A stretch of DNA of 64,000 nt, from contig NZ_JACHXZ010000001.1 in the NCBI RefSeq assembly GCF_014192475.1, positions 594,900 to 658,899 on the forward strand, given 5' to 3'. A program made the position numbers and the translations under genes. This document shows, piece by piece, positions 17,744 through 27,895 of this stretch. Origin of the DNA: Simiduia aestuariiviva (GTDB lineage Bacteria > Pseudomonadota > Gammaproteobacteria > Pseudomonadales > Cellvibrionaceae). The stretch's first letter is position 1; every line of letters begins with the position of its first letter. Below the pieces are notes generated by a model. That model saw only the letters and a program-made list of their open reading frames with translations, was not told where the DNA came from and ran no database searches.

Positions 17744-17762
17744 GTTGTTAACGGCTGTGCGC

Positions 17763-19016
17763 TTAGCGCATGGCCATTAACATGCTTGAAGGATCTTCTA
17801 AGAATTCCTTCCAGCGGTTGTTGAAGCGCGCGATGGTGCCGCCGTCGATGACGCGGTGGTCGCCGGACCAGCTGACGGTCATGATCTTGCGGGCTTCGAC
17901 TTCGCCTTTGTCGTTAAAGCGCGGCAAGGTTTGCATCTTGCCCAGAGCGACGATGGCGACTTCGGGTTTGTTGATGATGGGCGTAGCCGCGGTGCCGCCG
18001 ATGGCGCCGACGTTTGAAATGGTGATGGTGCCACCTTTCAAGGTTTCTGGGCTGACGCGGCCGGAGCGGGCGCTGTCGGTCAGGGCAGAAATTTCACCGG
18101 CCAATTCCAAAATGCTGAGCGACTGAACATTTTTAATGTTCGGCACCAACAAGCCCACTTTTGAATCTACCGCCATGCCGATGTTGTGCGCGCCGAGATA
18201 AGTGACCTCGGTGCAGTCGGCGTTGACGCGGCTGTTGAGTGCGGGGAATTCTGTCAGTGCCAGTGACAGTGCCTTCATAAACAGCGGCATCATGGTGATT
18301 TTGATGTCGGGGTATTTGGCTTTTAACTGCAAGCGCAACGCCACTAGATCGGTGATGTCGATTTCATCCACGTAGGTGAAGTGGGGAATGGTCGAAACCG
18401 ATTCTTGCATGGCGCGCGCCATAACCGCTTTGACGCCTTTGATGGGCTCGGTGCGATCAGTTGGTGCGGCGTGAGCGCTGCTGGTGGCGGCAGTGCTGTC
18501 GGATTTTGGTTGGCTGTTGCCGGCCAAAAAGTTCAGCATGTCTTCCTTAAGAATACGGCCTTTCTTGCCAGTGGCGGGCACGGTGCTTAAATCTACATCG
18601 TTTTCGCGCGCAATGCGGCGCACTGCCGGTGTGGTCAGCGCGCGTGAGGTGTTGCGCTCGAAGGCCACGTCGGCGCTGTCGTCTACCGCGGCTGTTTGCG
18701 CTGCGGCGGCGGGCTTGTCGACGGCTTTTTCAGCAGGCTTGTCTGCGGCTTTTTCCGCCGGTGCATCGGCACCGCCTTCGTTAATTTCGATGGCGAACAG
18801 TGGCTCGTGTACTTTGGCGATCTCGCCTTCTTTGTAGTAGAGCTTAACCACTTTGCCGTCGTACATTGACGGAATTTGCACCAGCGCTTTGTCGGTGGAG
18901 ACATCGGCCACGGCTTGGTCTTCGGTGATGGTGTCACCTTCTTTTACCAGCCATTCAACCAGTTCACACTCCACAATACCTTCGCCGATATCGGGCAGAA
19001 TAAAATCTTTAATCAT
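17763..19016 (-). CDS. bkdB: 2-oxoacid dehydrogenase E2 (dihydrolipoyl acyltransferase)
   Basis: Core acyltransferase of a branched-chain 2-oxoacid dehydrogenase complex; it passes the acyl group from lipoyl to CoA. The protein has 417 residues. A single N-terminal lipoyl domain carries Lys43 in the TDKAL motif. An Ala/Pro/Lys-rich linker with repeats of the AEKAADKP type follows. The E1/E3-binding domain (TPAVRRIARENDVDL, TGKKGRILKEDML) lies at about 128-165. The catalytic domain has the active-site DHRVIDGG with His387 and Asp391. It is the last gene of a three-gene operon after E1 alpha and E1 beta. One lipoyl domain and the BCKDHA-type E1 alpha favour a branched-chain rather than a pyruvate substrate. 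Confidence 0.88.
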   Translation of the reverse strand: MIKDFILPDIGEGIVECELVEWLVKEGDTITEDQAVADVSTDKALVQIPSMYDGKVVKLYYKEGEIAKVHEPLFAIEINEGGADAPAEKAADKPAEKAVDKPAAAAQTAAVDDSADVAFERNTSRALTTPAVRRIARENDVDLSTVPATGKKGRILKEDMLNFLAGNSQPKSDSTAATSSAHAAPTDRTEPIKGVKAVMARAMQESVSTIPHFTYVDEIDITDLVALRLQLKAKYPDIKITMMPLFMKALSLALTEFPALNSRVNADCTEVTYLGAHNIGMAVDSKVGLLVPNIKNVQSLSILELAGEISALTDSARSGRVSPETLKGGTITISNVGAIGGTAATPIINKPEVAIVALGKMQTLPRFNDKGEVEARKIMTVSWSGDHRVIDGGTIARFNNRWKEFLEDPSSMLMAMR

Positions 19017-19039
19017 GGTTCTATCCTAAAAGTAATGGC

Positions 19040-20017
19040 TTAGTAGTGAATGCTGTTTTTAATGGCTTCGAAAATTTTGTACTGGTCGGGCATGTATTCC
19101 TTCTCGTGTACGAGGGGGAAGGGGGTGTCCAAACCGCACACGCGCGCGATGGGCGATTCCAGGTACAAGAAACAGTGATCTTGAATGGTGGCGGCAATTT
19201 CACCGGCAAAGCCACCCGTGATGGGTGCTTCGTGGGTGATCAGCAGGCGACCAGTTTTCTTCACGGATTTTGCCACAGTTTCAACGTCCCACGGCAGCAG
19301 GGTGCGCAGGTCGATCACTTCACAGGAGATGCCTTCGGCTTCGGCCATGCCGGCCGCCGCTTGCAGGTGTTCCATTTGTGCTCCCCACGCCAATAGCGTG
19401 ATATCTGAACCTTCTTTGACCACTTCGGCGACGCCCAGTGGCAATTCGAAATCGTCCTCTGGCACTTCGCCCACGGCGGCGCGATAAAGGCGCTTGGGTT
19501 CGAAGAAGATAACGGGGTTGGGATCGCGAATGGCCGCTAGCAACAACCCTTTGGCTTGGTAAGGTGTAGAAGGTACAACCACTTTCAAGCCGGGTGTTTG
19601 AGTGAAATAGGCCTCGGGAGATTGCGAGTGGTACAGGCCACCGGCGATGCCGCCGCCGTAGGGCGTGCGAATGGTGAGGCCGGCCACATTAAATTGGTTG
19701 CCCGAGCGGTAGCGGAACTTGGCCGCTTCGTTCACGATTTGGTCGAAGGCGGGGAAGATGTAATCGGCAAACTGCATTTCAGCTACGGGCACGTGTCCCT
19801 GCGCCGCCATGCCGATGGCAAAGCCGGCAATGCCCTGTTCGGTGAGCGGCGTGTTGAAGCAGCGCGCGCGGCCATACTTGTCTTGCAGGTTGCTGGTGGC
19901 GCGGAATACGCCGCCAAATTTGCCGATGTCTTCGCCGAAACACACTACGCGCTTGTCGTTGGCCATGGCCAAGTCGAGTGCGTTGTTAACGGCTTGCAAT
20001 AAATTCATTTTCGCCAT
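19040..20017 (-). CDS. bkdA2: 2-oxoacid dehydrogenase E1 component, beta subunit
   Basis: Beta subunit of the thiamine-diphosphate-dependent E1 decarboxylase, 325 residues. The motifs [32 protein letters not shown] and [15 protein letters not shown] contribute the cofactor pocket and follow the branched-chain E1 beta pattern. The C-terminal transketolase domain includes [17 protein letters not shown]. It lies 2 bp after E1 alpha and 23 bp before E2. Confidence 0.9.
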   Translation of the reverse strand: MAKMNLLQAVNNALDLAMANDKRVVCFGEDIGKFGGVFRATSNLQDKYGRARCFNTPLTEQGIAGFAIGMAAQGHVPVAEMQFADYIFPAFDQIVNEAAKFRYRSGNQFNVAGLTIRTPYGGGIAGGLYHSQSPEAYFTQTPGLKVVVPSTPYQAKGLLLAAIRDPNPVIFFEPKRLYRAAVGEVPEDDFELPLGVAEVVKEGSDITLLAWGAQMEHLQAAAGMAEAEGISCEVIDLRTLLPWDVETVAKSVKKTGRLLITHEAPITGGFAGEIAATIQDHCFLYLESPIARVCGLDTPFPLVHEKEYMPDQYKIFEAIKNSIHY

Positions 20018-20019
20018 GA

Positions 20020-21198
20020 TCAGTGCTCCTCACCGTTAACGCTTGCCGCAGTCTTGGGGTATTTTTCTGGGTACTTGGCGATGTGTTCGCGCAGGCTCGC
20101 CAGTTGATTTTCCAGATTGGCATCGGGTTTGTCGTAGACGTCGGTGATCAGCTCACCCAGTGCGGGCGCTGGTACTTTTTCGGTGGCCTTCAGGGTATCC
20201 AGCACTTCTTTGCGATAGTTTTCCATGGCCGTTTTTTCTTCGGCTTCGGTCCACCACTTTTTGGCGATCATCCAGTTTTTCATGCGCAGCACTGGATCAA
20301 CGGCCCGCCACTTGTCTTCTTCTTCGCGCGAGCGGTAGCCCGATGGATCGTCAGAGGTGGAGTGGGCACCCAAGCGGTAGCTCATGGCTTCGACTAATAC
20401 AGGCTCGTGATTTTCAACGGCGATCTTGCGCGCTTCCACGCAGGCTGCGTACACGGCCAGCACATCGTTGCCATCCACGCGGATGGTTTTCATGCCGTAG
20501 CCGACACCGCGCGCGGCAATGCCGTCACCGGCGTATTGTTCTTCGCTGGGGGTAGAGATGGCGTAGCCGTTGTTGCGGCAGAAAAACACGGTGGGGCACT
20601 TTAGCACGGCGGCCATGTTCATGCCGGCGTGGAAGTCGCCCTCACTGGCGGCGCCTTCGCCGAAATACACCAGGGTGCAGGCGTTGTTGCCTTCCAGTTT
20701 TTGCGCGTAGGCGTAACCGGCGGCTTGGGGAATCTGGGTGGCCAGCGGTGAAGAGATGGTCATGTAGTTGAGTTCGTTGCTGCCGTAGTGAATCGGCATT
20801 TGGCGACCCTTGCCCAGATCTTTGCTGTTTGACAGCATCTGGTGCATGAACTGCTGGGTGGTGAAACCGCGGTAGCGCAGGGCGCCGTGTTCGCGGTATT
20901 GGCCCATGATCATGTCTTTGTCTTCGAAGGCGGCGGCCGAGCCAATCACTGCGGCCTCTTCGCCGGTGCAGGTCATGTAAAAGCTCAGGCGGCCTTGGCG
21001 CTGGGCGCCGACCATGCGTTCATCCAGTACGCGAATGAAGAGCATGGTGTCGTAAATGCGCAGTGCCGTTTCCTTGCTGAGCTTGGGGGCTTTTGCGCCC
21101 TTGTGCAGGCTACCGTCGGCCTTGAGTAGGCTCAGCGTGGAAATGGGCATTTCAAAGCCGGACATCAGTCGCAGCTCGTGGGTGATTTTATCGCTCAT
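20020..21198 (-). CDS. bkdA1: 2-oxoacid dehydrogenase E1 component, alpha subunit
   Basis: Alpha subunit of the branched-chain 2-oxoacid dehydrogenase, 392 residues; it binds thiamine diphosphate and decarboxylates the 2-oxoacid from valine, leucine or isoleucine. The cofactor segment [18 protein letters not shown] to [11 protein letters not shown] and the phospho-loop-like [16 protein letters not shown] closely follow BCKDHA-type proteins. This N-terminus is longer than in pyruvate dehydrogenase E1 alpha. It heads the operon. No lipoamide dehydrogenase (E3) gene follows, so E3 must be supplied from elsewhere. Confidence 0.9.
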   Translation of the reverse strand: MSDKITHELRLMSGFEMPISTLSLLKADGSLHKGAKAPKLSKETALRIYDTMLFIRVLDERMVGAQRQGRLSFYMTCTGEEAAVIGSAAAFEDKDMIMGQYREHGALRYRGFTTQQFMHQMLSNSKDLGKGRQMPIHYGSNELNYMTISSPLATQIPQAAGYAYAQKLEGNNACTLVYFGEGAASEGDFHAGMNMAAVLKCPTVFFCRNNGYAISTPSEEQYAGDGIAARGVGYGMKTIRVDGNDVLAVYAACVEARKIAVENHEPVLVEAMSYRLGAHSTSDDPSGYRSREEEDKWRAVDPVLRMKNWMIAKKWWTEAEEKTAMENYRKEVLDTLKATEKVPAPALGELITDVYDKPDANLENQLASLREHIAKYPEKYPKTAASVNGEEH

Positions 21199-21610
21199 CT
21201 ATTACCTCTTACCCGTGGGGTGGTGTGGATTGAGACTTTTTATAAGCATCTGCCTGCCGAAGACGGTCAAAATGCAGCTCTTGCCGGTGGCTCTTTCCGG
21301 CCCAGCCAGGGTCTCTGAGTGTAGTCGCCCAAGTCCCAGCCAATAGCCGGAAAAATTAGCATGGCAAGCTCTGGTGAGTCCTACTTATCTTGAGGTGCGC
21401 CGACCATATCTTGGGATATTAGTTGCTTTCAAAGGCTAAAAATTAGTGACTTATACCAAGAATATAAGAAATGATAGTTGATATGGCCCGTTCTACCACT
21501 GTTACGTCTATGCTGTTTACCTAGGAATGCTCCCTTTATGGGGTCGGAATGGCGTAAAATGCCACCTTTAAGCGCCTAGCTACCCATTTACTCATAGAGG
21601 AACTCCCACC
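21199..21610. other. divergent intergenic region, bkd and gnd promoters
   Basis: 412 bp between divergent start codons. It must hold both promoters. I see no clear operator or riboswitch. AGAGGAA precedes the gnd ATG. Confidence 0.5.
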
Positions 21611-23140
21611 ATGCCCGTATCAGGCCAACCTTGTGACATTGGATTCGTCGGCGCCGGCGTGATGGGGAAAAACCTCATCATGAATTTGGTGGATAACGGC
21701 TTTCGCGTGATTGCCTTTGATTTGGATCAGTCCAAGTTAGACGCGCTGCGGGCTCAAGATGACGCCGAGCGCGGCGACAATCCGCCCCGCGTGCTGACCT
21801 GCAACTCCTACACGGATCTATTGGCGAGCCTGAGTGCGCCCCATTTGATCGTGGTGTCTGTGCCCGCCGGCGGGCCGGTTGATGATGTGTGTCACAAGTT
21901 AATTGACGCCGGTTTACAGGCCGATGATATCGTTGTCGATACCGGTAACAGCCTGTGGACCGATACCCAGCGCCGCGAAAAAGAATACGAAGGTAAGTTC
22001 ATACTGTTCTCAACGGCGGTGTCTGGCGGCGAAGTGGGTGCTCGCTTCGGACCATCGTTGATGCCCAGCGGTGACCCCTATGCGTGGACCCGCATCAAGC
22101 CCATGTGGGAGGCCATTGCCGCTAAAGTGGACCCGCAAACCGGCAAGCCCATCGAGCGCAAGGCGCCCGGTGAAGTAGTGGCCAAGGGTGAACCCTGTGC
22201 GGCCTACATAGGCCCCAGTGGCTCTGGGCACTATGTGAAAATGGTGCACAACGGCATTGAATACGCCGACATGCAGCTCATTTGTGAGGCTTATCAGGTC
22301 ATGCGCGACGCCTTGTGCATGAGCGATACCGACATCGCCGCGGTGTTCCGTCGCTGGAATGACGGCATCCTAAACAGCTACTTAATTGAAATCTCCGCCG
22401 AGGTGCTGGATACCCAAGACAGTGACACCGGCGCACCTTTGGTGAGCATGATTTTGGACAAGGCGGGCCAAAAGGGCACCGGCCTGTGGACGGCGGTGAG
22501 CAGTTTGCAGTTGGGTTGCCCCGCACCCACCATTTCCGAGGCGGTATTTGCGCGCTCCATCTCAACGCTAAAAGACCAGCGCGTAAAGGCCGCGGGCATG
22601 CTGGCCGGCCCCGACCAGGCGCTTCCATCGGCGGCAGAGCGCGACGCCATTATCGATCAGCTGCACGACGCACTCTACTGCGCCAAGATCTGCGCCTATG
22701 CGCAGGGCTTTGATTTGATGAAAACCGCTGCGAATGAGCAGGGCTGGACGCTTAACTTCGGCGAAATTGCGAAAATATGGCGGGCCGGTTGTATTATCCG
22801 TGCGGTGTTTTTGCAGTCCATTGCCGATGCCTACGAGCGCAATGAAGAGCTGGAAAACCTGTTGCTAGATGAGTATTTCGCCGAACAGATTTCCACCTAC
22901 CAGCGCAATTGGCGCAAAGCGGTGGCTAATGCCAGCTTGTGGGGGATACCCGTGGCGGCACTGAGCTCAGCTTTGAGCTACTATGATGCCTACCGTACGG
23001 CGGTATTGCCGGCCAATCTCTTGCAAGGGCAGCGCGACTACTTTGGTGCCCACACCTTTGAGCGCACCGATAAACCGCGCGGTAAAAAGTACCACGTAGA
23101 GTGGAGCGACCCTAGCCGTCCCGTGGTGAAAATGAAGTAG
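21611..23140 (+). CDS. gnd: NADP-dependent 6-phosphogluconate dehydrogenase
   Basis: Oxidatively decarboxylates 6-phosphogluconate to ribulose 5-phosphate with NADP in the pentose phosphate pathway. The protein has 509 residues, longer than the about 470 of the enteric enzyme. The N-terminal nucleotide motif is GFVGAGVMGKNL. The substrate and catalytic region is TAVSGGEVGARFGPSLMPSG and the catalytic lysine segment is GHYVKMVHNGIEYADMQ. The C-terminal domain includes YYDAYRTAVLPANLLQGQRD and FERTDKPRG. It is monocistronic, and RBS AGAGGAA supports the start. Confidence 0.95.
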   Translation: MPVSGQPCDIGFVGAGVMGKNLIMNLVDNGFRVIAFDLDQSKLDALRAQDDAERGDNPPRVLTCNSYTDLLASLSAPHLIVVSVPAGGPVDDVCHKLIDAGLQADDIVVDTGNSLWTDTQRREKEYEGKFILFSTAVSGGEVGARFGPSLMPSGDPYAWTRIKPMWEAIAAKVDPQTGKPIERKAPGEVVAKGEPCAAYIGPSGSGHYVKMVHNGIEYADMQLICEAYQVMRDALCMSDTDIAAVFRRWNDGILNSYLIEISAEVLDTQDSDTGAPLVSMILDKAGQKGTGLWTAVSSLQLGCPAPTISEAVFARSISTLKDQRVKAAGMLAGPDQALPSAAERDAIIDQLHDALYCAKICAYAQGFDLMKTAANEQGWTLNFGEIAKIWRAGCIIRAVFLQSIADAYERNEELENLLLDEYFAEQISTYQRNWRKAVANASLWGIPVAALSSALSYYDAYRTAVLPANLLQGQRDYFGAHTFERTDKPRGKKYHVEWSDPSRPVVKMK

Positions 23141-23306
23141 GCAGTGTGCGCGAGCGCTGAGGGTGAGTCAGTTGTTCGCGCAGCTGAGCACGCCAATTAC
23201 CAGACACGCCAATCACCAGACACGGCAATCACTAGATACGACAAGCCACTAGACGCAACAAACATAGGAGCGACCTATCTCTATTTCTTTCGCACAAGTC
23301 ATACCG

Positions 23307-24047
23307 TTGCCACTTTCCCGTTTACTGGTGTTGGCAACAGTTTTACTGAGTGCGCCGTTGATGGCCGCTGATACTGAAGAATCTCAAGCGGCTAAAATCA
23401 TTCCCTTCTATGCCTATCACGATAAGCCGCCCTATATGATTGATAAGGTGCAGGCACAGGGTGAGTACTATGATTTGGTGCGCTATCTCAACGAGGTGGG
23501 GCAGGAATTCCAATTTGAATTGCGCTACCTGCCGCGCAATCGCGTTGAGCGATTGCTAGAGCAAAATCAATTAGATGGCCCTGTGCTTGGGGTCAATCCA
23601 TTGTGGTTTAACGATCCCAATGAAGAAGTCTATTTGTGGACCTCTCCCGTATTTTTTGATCAAGATGTTTTTGTCTCTCGCGCCGTTGCGCCCTTTGATT
23701 TTGCCGGTGTCGATTCGCTGCACGGCAAGCAGGCCTGCCTTGTATTGGGCAATTACTATTTGGGTGTCACGGAATCTATTCAGCGCGGCGTTTTGCGCAA
23801 GGTGGCGACGGCCAGAGAAAGCGTTATTTTAGAAATGCTGGATTTGGGCCGCTGCGATTTTGGCATCATCAGTTTATCGTTGTTGCGCTATTTTCAGGAG
23901 CAACATCAGTGGCAGGGGCGCTATCATGTGGCGCAAACCCCACACGATACATTTGCGCGTCGTATTTTGGTGCCTCGCACGCAATCTGCACTCCACCACT
24001 ATTTGCTGCAGCATCTTACCCAGTGGCCCAACCATCGCGCAAATTGA
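23307..24047 (+). CDS. orphan periplasmic solute-binding protein, family 3-like
   Basis: A 246-residue exported protein with a good signal peptide (LPLSRLLVLATVLLSAP, then LMAADT). It begins like an amino-acid binding protein: IPFYAYHDKPPYMI, YYDLVRYLNEV. No ABC permease is adjacent, so a sensory or scavenging role is as likely as transport. The start is odd. The TTG at 23307 has no ribosome-binding site, while AGGAG at 23266-23270 stands six bases before an in-frame ATC (23277). Initiation at this near-cognate codon, or a mutated ATG, would add ten residues. Three other such orphan proteins occur in the window. Confidence 0.65.
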   Translation: MPLSRLLVLATVLLSAPLMAADTEESQAAKIIPFYAYHDKPPYMIDKVQAQGEYYDLVRYLNEVGQEFQFELRYLPRNRVERLLEQNQLDGPVLGVNPLWFNDPNEEVYLWTSPVFFDQDVFVSRAVAPFDFAGVDSLHGKQACLVLGNYYLGVTESIQRGVLRKVATARESVILEMLDLGRCDFGIISLSLLRYFQEQHQWQGRYHVAQTPHDTFARRILVPRTQSALHHYLLQHLTQWPNHRAN

Positions 24048-24134
24048 GTTGCGCGTTTTTTTTCCCTCGTTTGTCAACCATATCTATGCTGCGCCGTTGT
24101 ACCCAGTGTTCAATTAAATATCTGGGAGTTCACA

Positions 24135-26015
24135 ATGAAAAATCTATTTATCTCGGCGCCCGTTTGGACGCGGTTGGTGGGTGCGCTTTTGTGCAGCAGT
24201 TTAATGGCGTGTGGAGGGTCGGGTGGGGCGAGTAGTGAGGCGCCACCGCCAACGCCACCAGCTGCGGCCATTGAAACCACCAGTCTGACCATAGGGGTTA
24301 CCGATGCAGAGGGCGATTTTTTACAATACGAAGTGGCGCTTGAAAGTTTAGAGTTAGTGAACGCCGCTGGCGATCAAATTAGCGTATTGCCCGCCAGCGC
24401 GCGCATTGATTTTGCGCAGTATACCGATGTAACTGAAATTCTTTCGGTGGCCAGTGTGCCGGTGGGGGTGTACACCCACGCACTCGCCAATTTAGATTTT
24501 AGCGCCGCCAATATTGTGACCCAAGATGCCGAAGGCAATGTGTTGCCCGCCGTTGCAATCGATACACAAGGCGATCCCTTAACGCAGGTCAGTGTTGAGA
24601 TCAGTCTGTCGACCTTTGGCGAAGACCAAGGTTTCCGGCTACGGCCCGGAACGCCTGCGCGCTTTACCTTGGATTTTGATTTGGATGCGTCCAATACCGT
24701 GACCATCGACGATGCGGGCACTCCCGGCGATATCTCCGATGACAGTGCCACCACAGAGGTGTCGGCGGTTTGGGTAGCTGAACCGCTATTAGATACGGAG
24801 CGTGAACACCGCATTCGCGGATTGTTGCAAAGTGTGGATAGCGACGCGCCGAGTGTCACTTTGGCCATTCGGCCCTTTCATTTGCGCGCGGGTGCCTTTG
24901 GCGAAATTGCGCTGAGGTTATCGGCAGATGCCGTTTACGAAATCGATCAGCAAAGTTATACCGCCACTGAAGGCGTTGCCGCACTCGCCGCGCTGGACGT
25001 CGATACACCGGTGGTAACGAGTGGGCATTTTGTCGAATCCGATGAGCGCTTTGTGGTGGACACGGTCTTTGCGGGCTCGAGTGTGCCGTGGGCCGGCGGT
25101 GAATTTATTAAAGGCGTGGTTACTGCCCGCGATGGCAATCAAGTGACTGTGCAGGGCGTGCGTTTTACGCCGGAGGACGCAGGTATTGAGGTGAGCCCGC
25201 AACTGCAATTTTCGCTGTCGGCTGACACGCACATTTCTTACGCAGGTCAACCCAATGCGCTGAGTGATACGTCAGTGAGCATTGGTCAGCGCGTGCGCGT
25301 TTATGATGCCGAAGCCGGTGGCGATGTCGACGCAGATCACGTGAGTCTGTTGAAAAACCAATTGCGGTCTCGCGTTGTGTCGGTGGCCTCCGGCGTCATT
25401 GTCAGCGAACTTTCCCTATTCAATGGGCGTCGTCCCGCTGCCTATGAATGGACGCAAGCCGGCGCTGACCCTATGGCCTATCGCGTGTTCGACAACGCGT
25501 TGCCACACACCCTTGAAGCCGGTGACTATCTCAAGGCGCGCGGCTGGGTAAGCGCCTATGACTTTAGTGTTGGCGCCGCCATTAATCCGTGGGATTTTTC
25601 CGCGACCACATTGATCGACTTGAATATGGCTGTGCGTGCAGCGGGCTTGCACTTGCGCTGGGATGCAACGCCAACGGTGCCTGTGAGTGTGGACAGTCAA
25701 TCAATTGTGATGAATTTGGTGGATGTTGATCGCGCACTGCTGAGCGTGGCCGGTTTTCGAGACAACCTCAGCGAATTCGAGCAGGTTACCATTGCGCCAA
25801 CCTCAGACGGAAAAACCGTTTATACGTTAGCGGTAAAAGGCGAGACGGGTATCCACATCTTTTTCAACTTTGCAAACCTAGCGGCCGAACTGACCGAACA
25901 GCTTGACGCCGGGTACGCCATCGTTGGCGTGAGCGGTGGTGGTCATTGGCAGGCGGATGCGGCGACCTTTAACAGTCATCGCTTGGTGATTGTCGTGGAG
26001 GAAGTCGCGCTCTAG
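24135..26015 (+). CDS. large lipoprotein with DUF4382/DUF5666-like regions
   Basis: Predicted lipoprotein of 626 residues, with lipobox SLMAC followed by a Gly/Ser- and Pro-rich linker. Residues about 47-200 (SLTIGVTDAEGDFLQYEVAL, VPVGVYTHALANLDF) resemble DUF4382, a beta-sandwich. The rest shows repeated short beta modules such as RGLLQSVDSDAPSVTL and KGVVTARDGNQVTVQGVRF, typical of DUF5666-type proteins. The function is unknown; a cell-surface role is likely. It ends at a bidirectional terminator. Confidence 0.7.
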   Translation: MKNLFISAPVWTRLVGALLCSSLMACGGSGGASSEAPPPTPPAAAIETTSLTIGVTDAEGDFLQYEVALESLELVNAAGDQISVLPASARIDFAQYTDVTEILSVASVPVGVYTHALANLDFSAANIVTQDAEGNVLPAVAIDTQGDPLTQVSVEISLSTFGEDQGFRLRPGTPARFTLDFDLDASNTVTIDDAGTPGDISDDSATTEVSAVWVAEPLLDTEREHRIRGLLQSVDSDAPSVTLAIRPFHLRAGAFGEIALRLSADAVYEIDQQSYTATEGVAALAALDVDTPVVTSGHFVESDERFVVDTVFAGSSVPWAGGEFIKGVVTARDGNQVTVQGVRFTPEDAGIEVSPQLQFSLSADTHISYAGQPNALSDTSVSIGQRVRVYDAEAGGDVDADHVSLLKNQLRSRVVSVASGVIVSELSLFNGRRPAAYEWTQAGADPMAYRVFDNALPHTLEAGDYLKARGWVSAYDFSVGAAINPWDFSATTLIDLNMAVRAAGLHLRWDATPTVPVSVDSQSIVMNLVDVDRALLSVAGFRDNLSEFEQVTIAPTSDGKTVYTLAVKGETGIHIFFNFANLAAELTEQLDAGYAIVGVSGGGHWQADAATFNSHRLVIVVEEVAL

Positions 26016-26047
26016 TGCATGACCCAGTGGCTGTATTTAGCAACAAA

Positions 26048-26069
26048 AAGGCCGCCCGAGGGCGGCCTT
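26048..26069. terminator. bidirectional rho-independent terminator
   Basis: Stem AAGGCCGCC/GGCGGCCTT around a four-base loop, with an A-run upstream and GTTTTT downstream. It separates two convergent lipoprotein genes. Confidence 0.9.
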
Positions 26070-26086
26070 GTTTTTGCACCGATTAT

Positions 26087-27778
26087 TTACTGTAAACCGA
26101 GCACGTCTTTGCCTTGGATAAAGACGATATCTACCGGAATGCCGGCGGCGGTCAGCTTATCGAGTTCGGCTTGTAGGTCTGCACCCATCTGGCCCTTCTC
26201 TTCTATCAGTTGTACCACGCCATCGTAGTCGCCATTGCCCTGTAGGGTGAGCAGCAAATTCGACAAGTCGTTAACGGCTTTGGTCATGGCATCGAATTCG
26301 ACGCGGAAGCGGCCGTCTTTATCGACGCTGAAGGCGCCGGCATCGCGGAAGAAATTAAAGCGAACCATGTTGGCTTTGCCGTGCGCGGAGGTGGCACCAA
26401 AACGCACGGAGCGGAAAATGCCGGCCAAGAAGGTCACGTAGTTGTCCATCAGCTGGCCTTCGGAAATCTGATCGCGTTTGTACAATTCAGAGATCATGTA
26501 AAGTCCCAAGATGTCGGCTTTGCCCTCTTCGATAGACGAAGCCGTTTCTTTTAACGCGGTGCGCACCAAGCCTTTGCCGTTGACAGTGTTTTTAATGCCG
26601 AGGCCATGGGCTACTTCGTGGAACATGGTGTTGGCAAAAAAGGCGTCAAAGGTGATGAAGTGTTGTTGATCTTTGGCAATTAACTGCTGCGCAATAGGCT
26701 TCAAAATCTTGTCGAACTTGGCGCGCATGGCATTTTTCAACTGCAGGCGGCGGGTGCCTTTCTCCAGTTGTACTTGCTCGTCGTTGGGCAGGTTGATGGC
26801 GATGGTTTTTGAGCCGGCGTTGGAGTGACCCGCGTAATAGACCACGTCGTAGGCGTTGAGGTCGGCATCGGTGCCGGGCATTTCAGTTTTATAGGCTTTA
26901 TCAACTGGCAGGTTGGCTTGTAATTCGGGCAGGAAAGCGGCGTAGTGGGCCAGCTTCTCACTCCACGCTTGATCTTTGATCAGGACGTAAGACTCATAGG
27001 CCGTGCGGTAGCCAAAGAGCAAATCTTCGTAGGTTTCGATGGCGCCGATAACCAGTTCGACGGGATTGGTTTTCATGTCCATCCACGCCATGTCCGACGG
27101 CTGATAGTCGTCGGTTTCAAGCGCGTAAGCACGCATGTTTAGGTAGTTTTTAAATTCCGCATTGTCGGCCAGCTGTGCCGCTTGACGCAGCAGTTCGGCG
27201 GCGCGCTTGAGTTGGCTTGCGAATTTTTTGCTGTAGGGTACCGCTATCAGTTGACCGTTGGATGCGCGCTCCATGACTGAATACTGTTCTAGGTCGCGGG
27301 TGGTGCTGAGCATCACGTCGTTCTCGGCGCGCCAGGTTTCGTATTCGGCCTTGGTCATGTCGGCTGGGTAAAATTGCGCGCCTTTGGGTTTTTCGCCAAT
27401 CTGCGCGATAAAGGAGGAGTCTTCTGCCAAGCGATCCCAGGGGCCGTAGTTGATGTCGGCAAAGCGGCGCGTAGTCGGGTCGGCAATGCGCGATAGCAGT
27501 GCTTGCTTGTCACCATAGGCCTGTAGCCAAAATAGCTCGTCCATGATTTTGCTGGCGTCGATTAACAGGCTAATCATTTTGCGTTGGTTGTCAGACAGGT
27601 GAGATAAGTCTGCGCTGAGGGTGTAGTCCGCGTAGATGTCAAATCGGTCTGACTGTTTGGCGGTGAGCGCTTCACTCGGTGGCGTGGCGCTGGCTTGCTT
27701 AGGTGTTTCGGTTTTTTGGCCGCAACCGGCCAATAGAAGTGTTGCGCAAAGTGCGCCCACAAGTGATTGGATACGCAT
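26087..27778 (-). CDS. zinc metallopeptidase lipoprotein, M49-like
   Basis: Predicted exported lipoprotein peptidase of 563 residues, with lipobox LLLAGC at Cys19. The zinc motif is FHEVAHGLG with His387-Glu388 and His391, and the third ligand is probably in EEGKADILGLYM around Glu417-418. The overall pattern resembles the dipeptidyl-peptidase III (M49) group. Classical M49 enzymes have HEXXGH with one more residue, whereas bacterial relatives carry HEXXH followed by GLG as here. Substrates are probably short peptides or modified proteins in the periplasm. Confidence 0.72.
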   Translation of the reverse strand: MRIQSLVGALCATLLLAGCGQKTETPKQASATPPSEALTAKQSDRFDIYADYTLSADLSHLSDNQRKMISLLIDASKIMDELFWLQAYGDKQALLSRIADPTTRRFADINYGPWDRLAEDSSFIAQIGEKPKGAQFYPADMTKAEYETWRAENDVMLSTTRDLEQYSVMERASNGQLIAVPYSKKFASQLKRAAELLRQAAQLADNAEFKNYLNMRAYALETDDYQPSDMAWMDMKTNPVELVIGAIETYEDLLFGYRTAYESYVLIKDQAWSEKLAHYAAFLPELQANLPVDKAYKTEMPGTDADLNAYDVVYYAGHSNAGSKTIAINLPNDEQVQLEKGTRRLQLKNAMRAKFDKILKPIAQQLIAKDQQHFITFDAFFANTMFHEVAHGLGIKNTVNGKGLVRTALKETASSIEEGKADILGLYMISELYKRDQISEGQLMDNYVTFLAGIFRSVRFGATSAHGKANMVRFNFFRDAGAFSVDKDGRFRVEFDAMTKAVNDLSNLLLTLQGNGDYDGVVQLIEEKGQMGADLQAELDKLTAAGIPVDIVFIQGKDVLGLQ

Positions 27779-27895
27779 ATAAGCCTCGTTCTGGGTGTTT
27801 GTTATGGATTATCGTGGGTTTAAGACGGTTGGGGAGCGTGAATCCGGAAGCGCGGCTGGGTGGCCTGCGCCATCCAGTCGCGATCAGTCTAGACG

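Noticed and set aside
17035-17780. Similar short frames at 17.0-17.8 kb
   Set aside because: They are explained by E1/E2 repeats C, c and D; no gene is supported.
21199-21610. Riboswitch in the bkd-gnd intergenic region
   Set aside because: Some GC-rich words suggested structure, but no known aptamer landmarks are in order.
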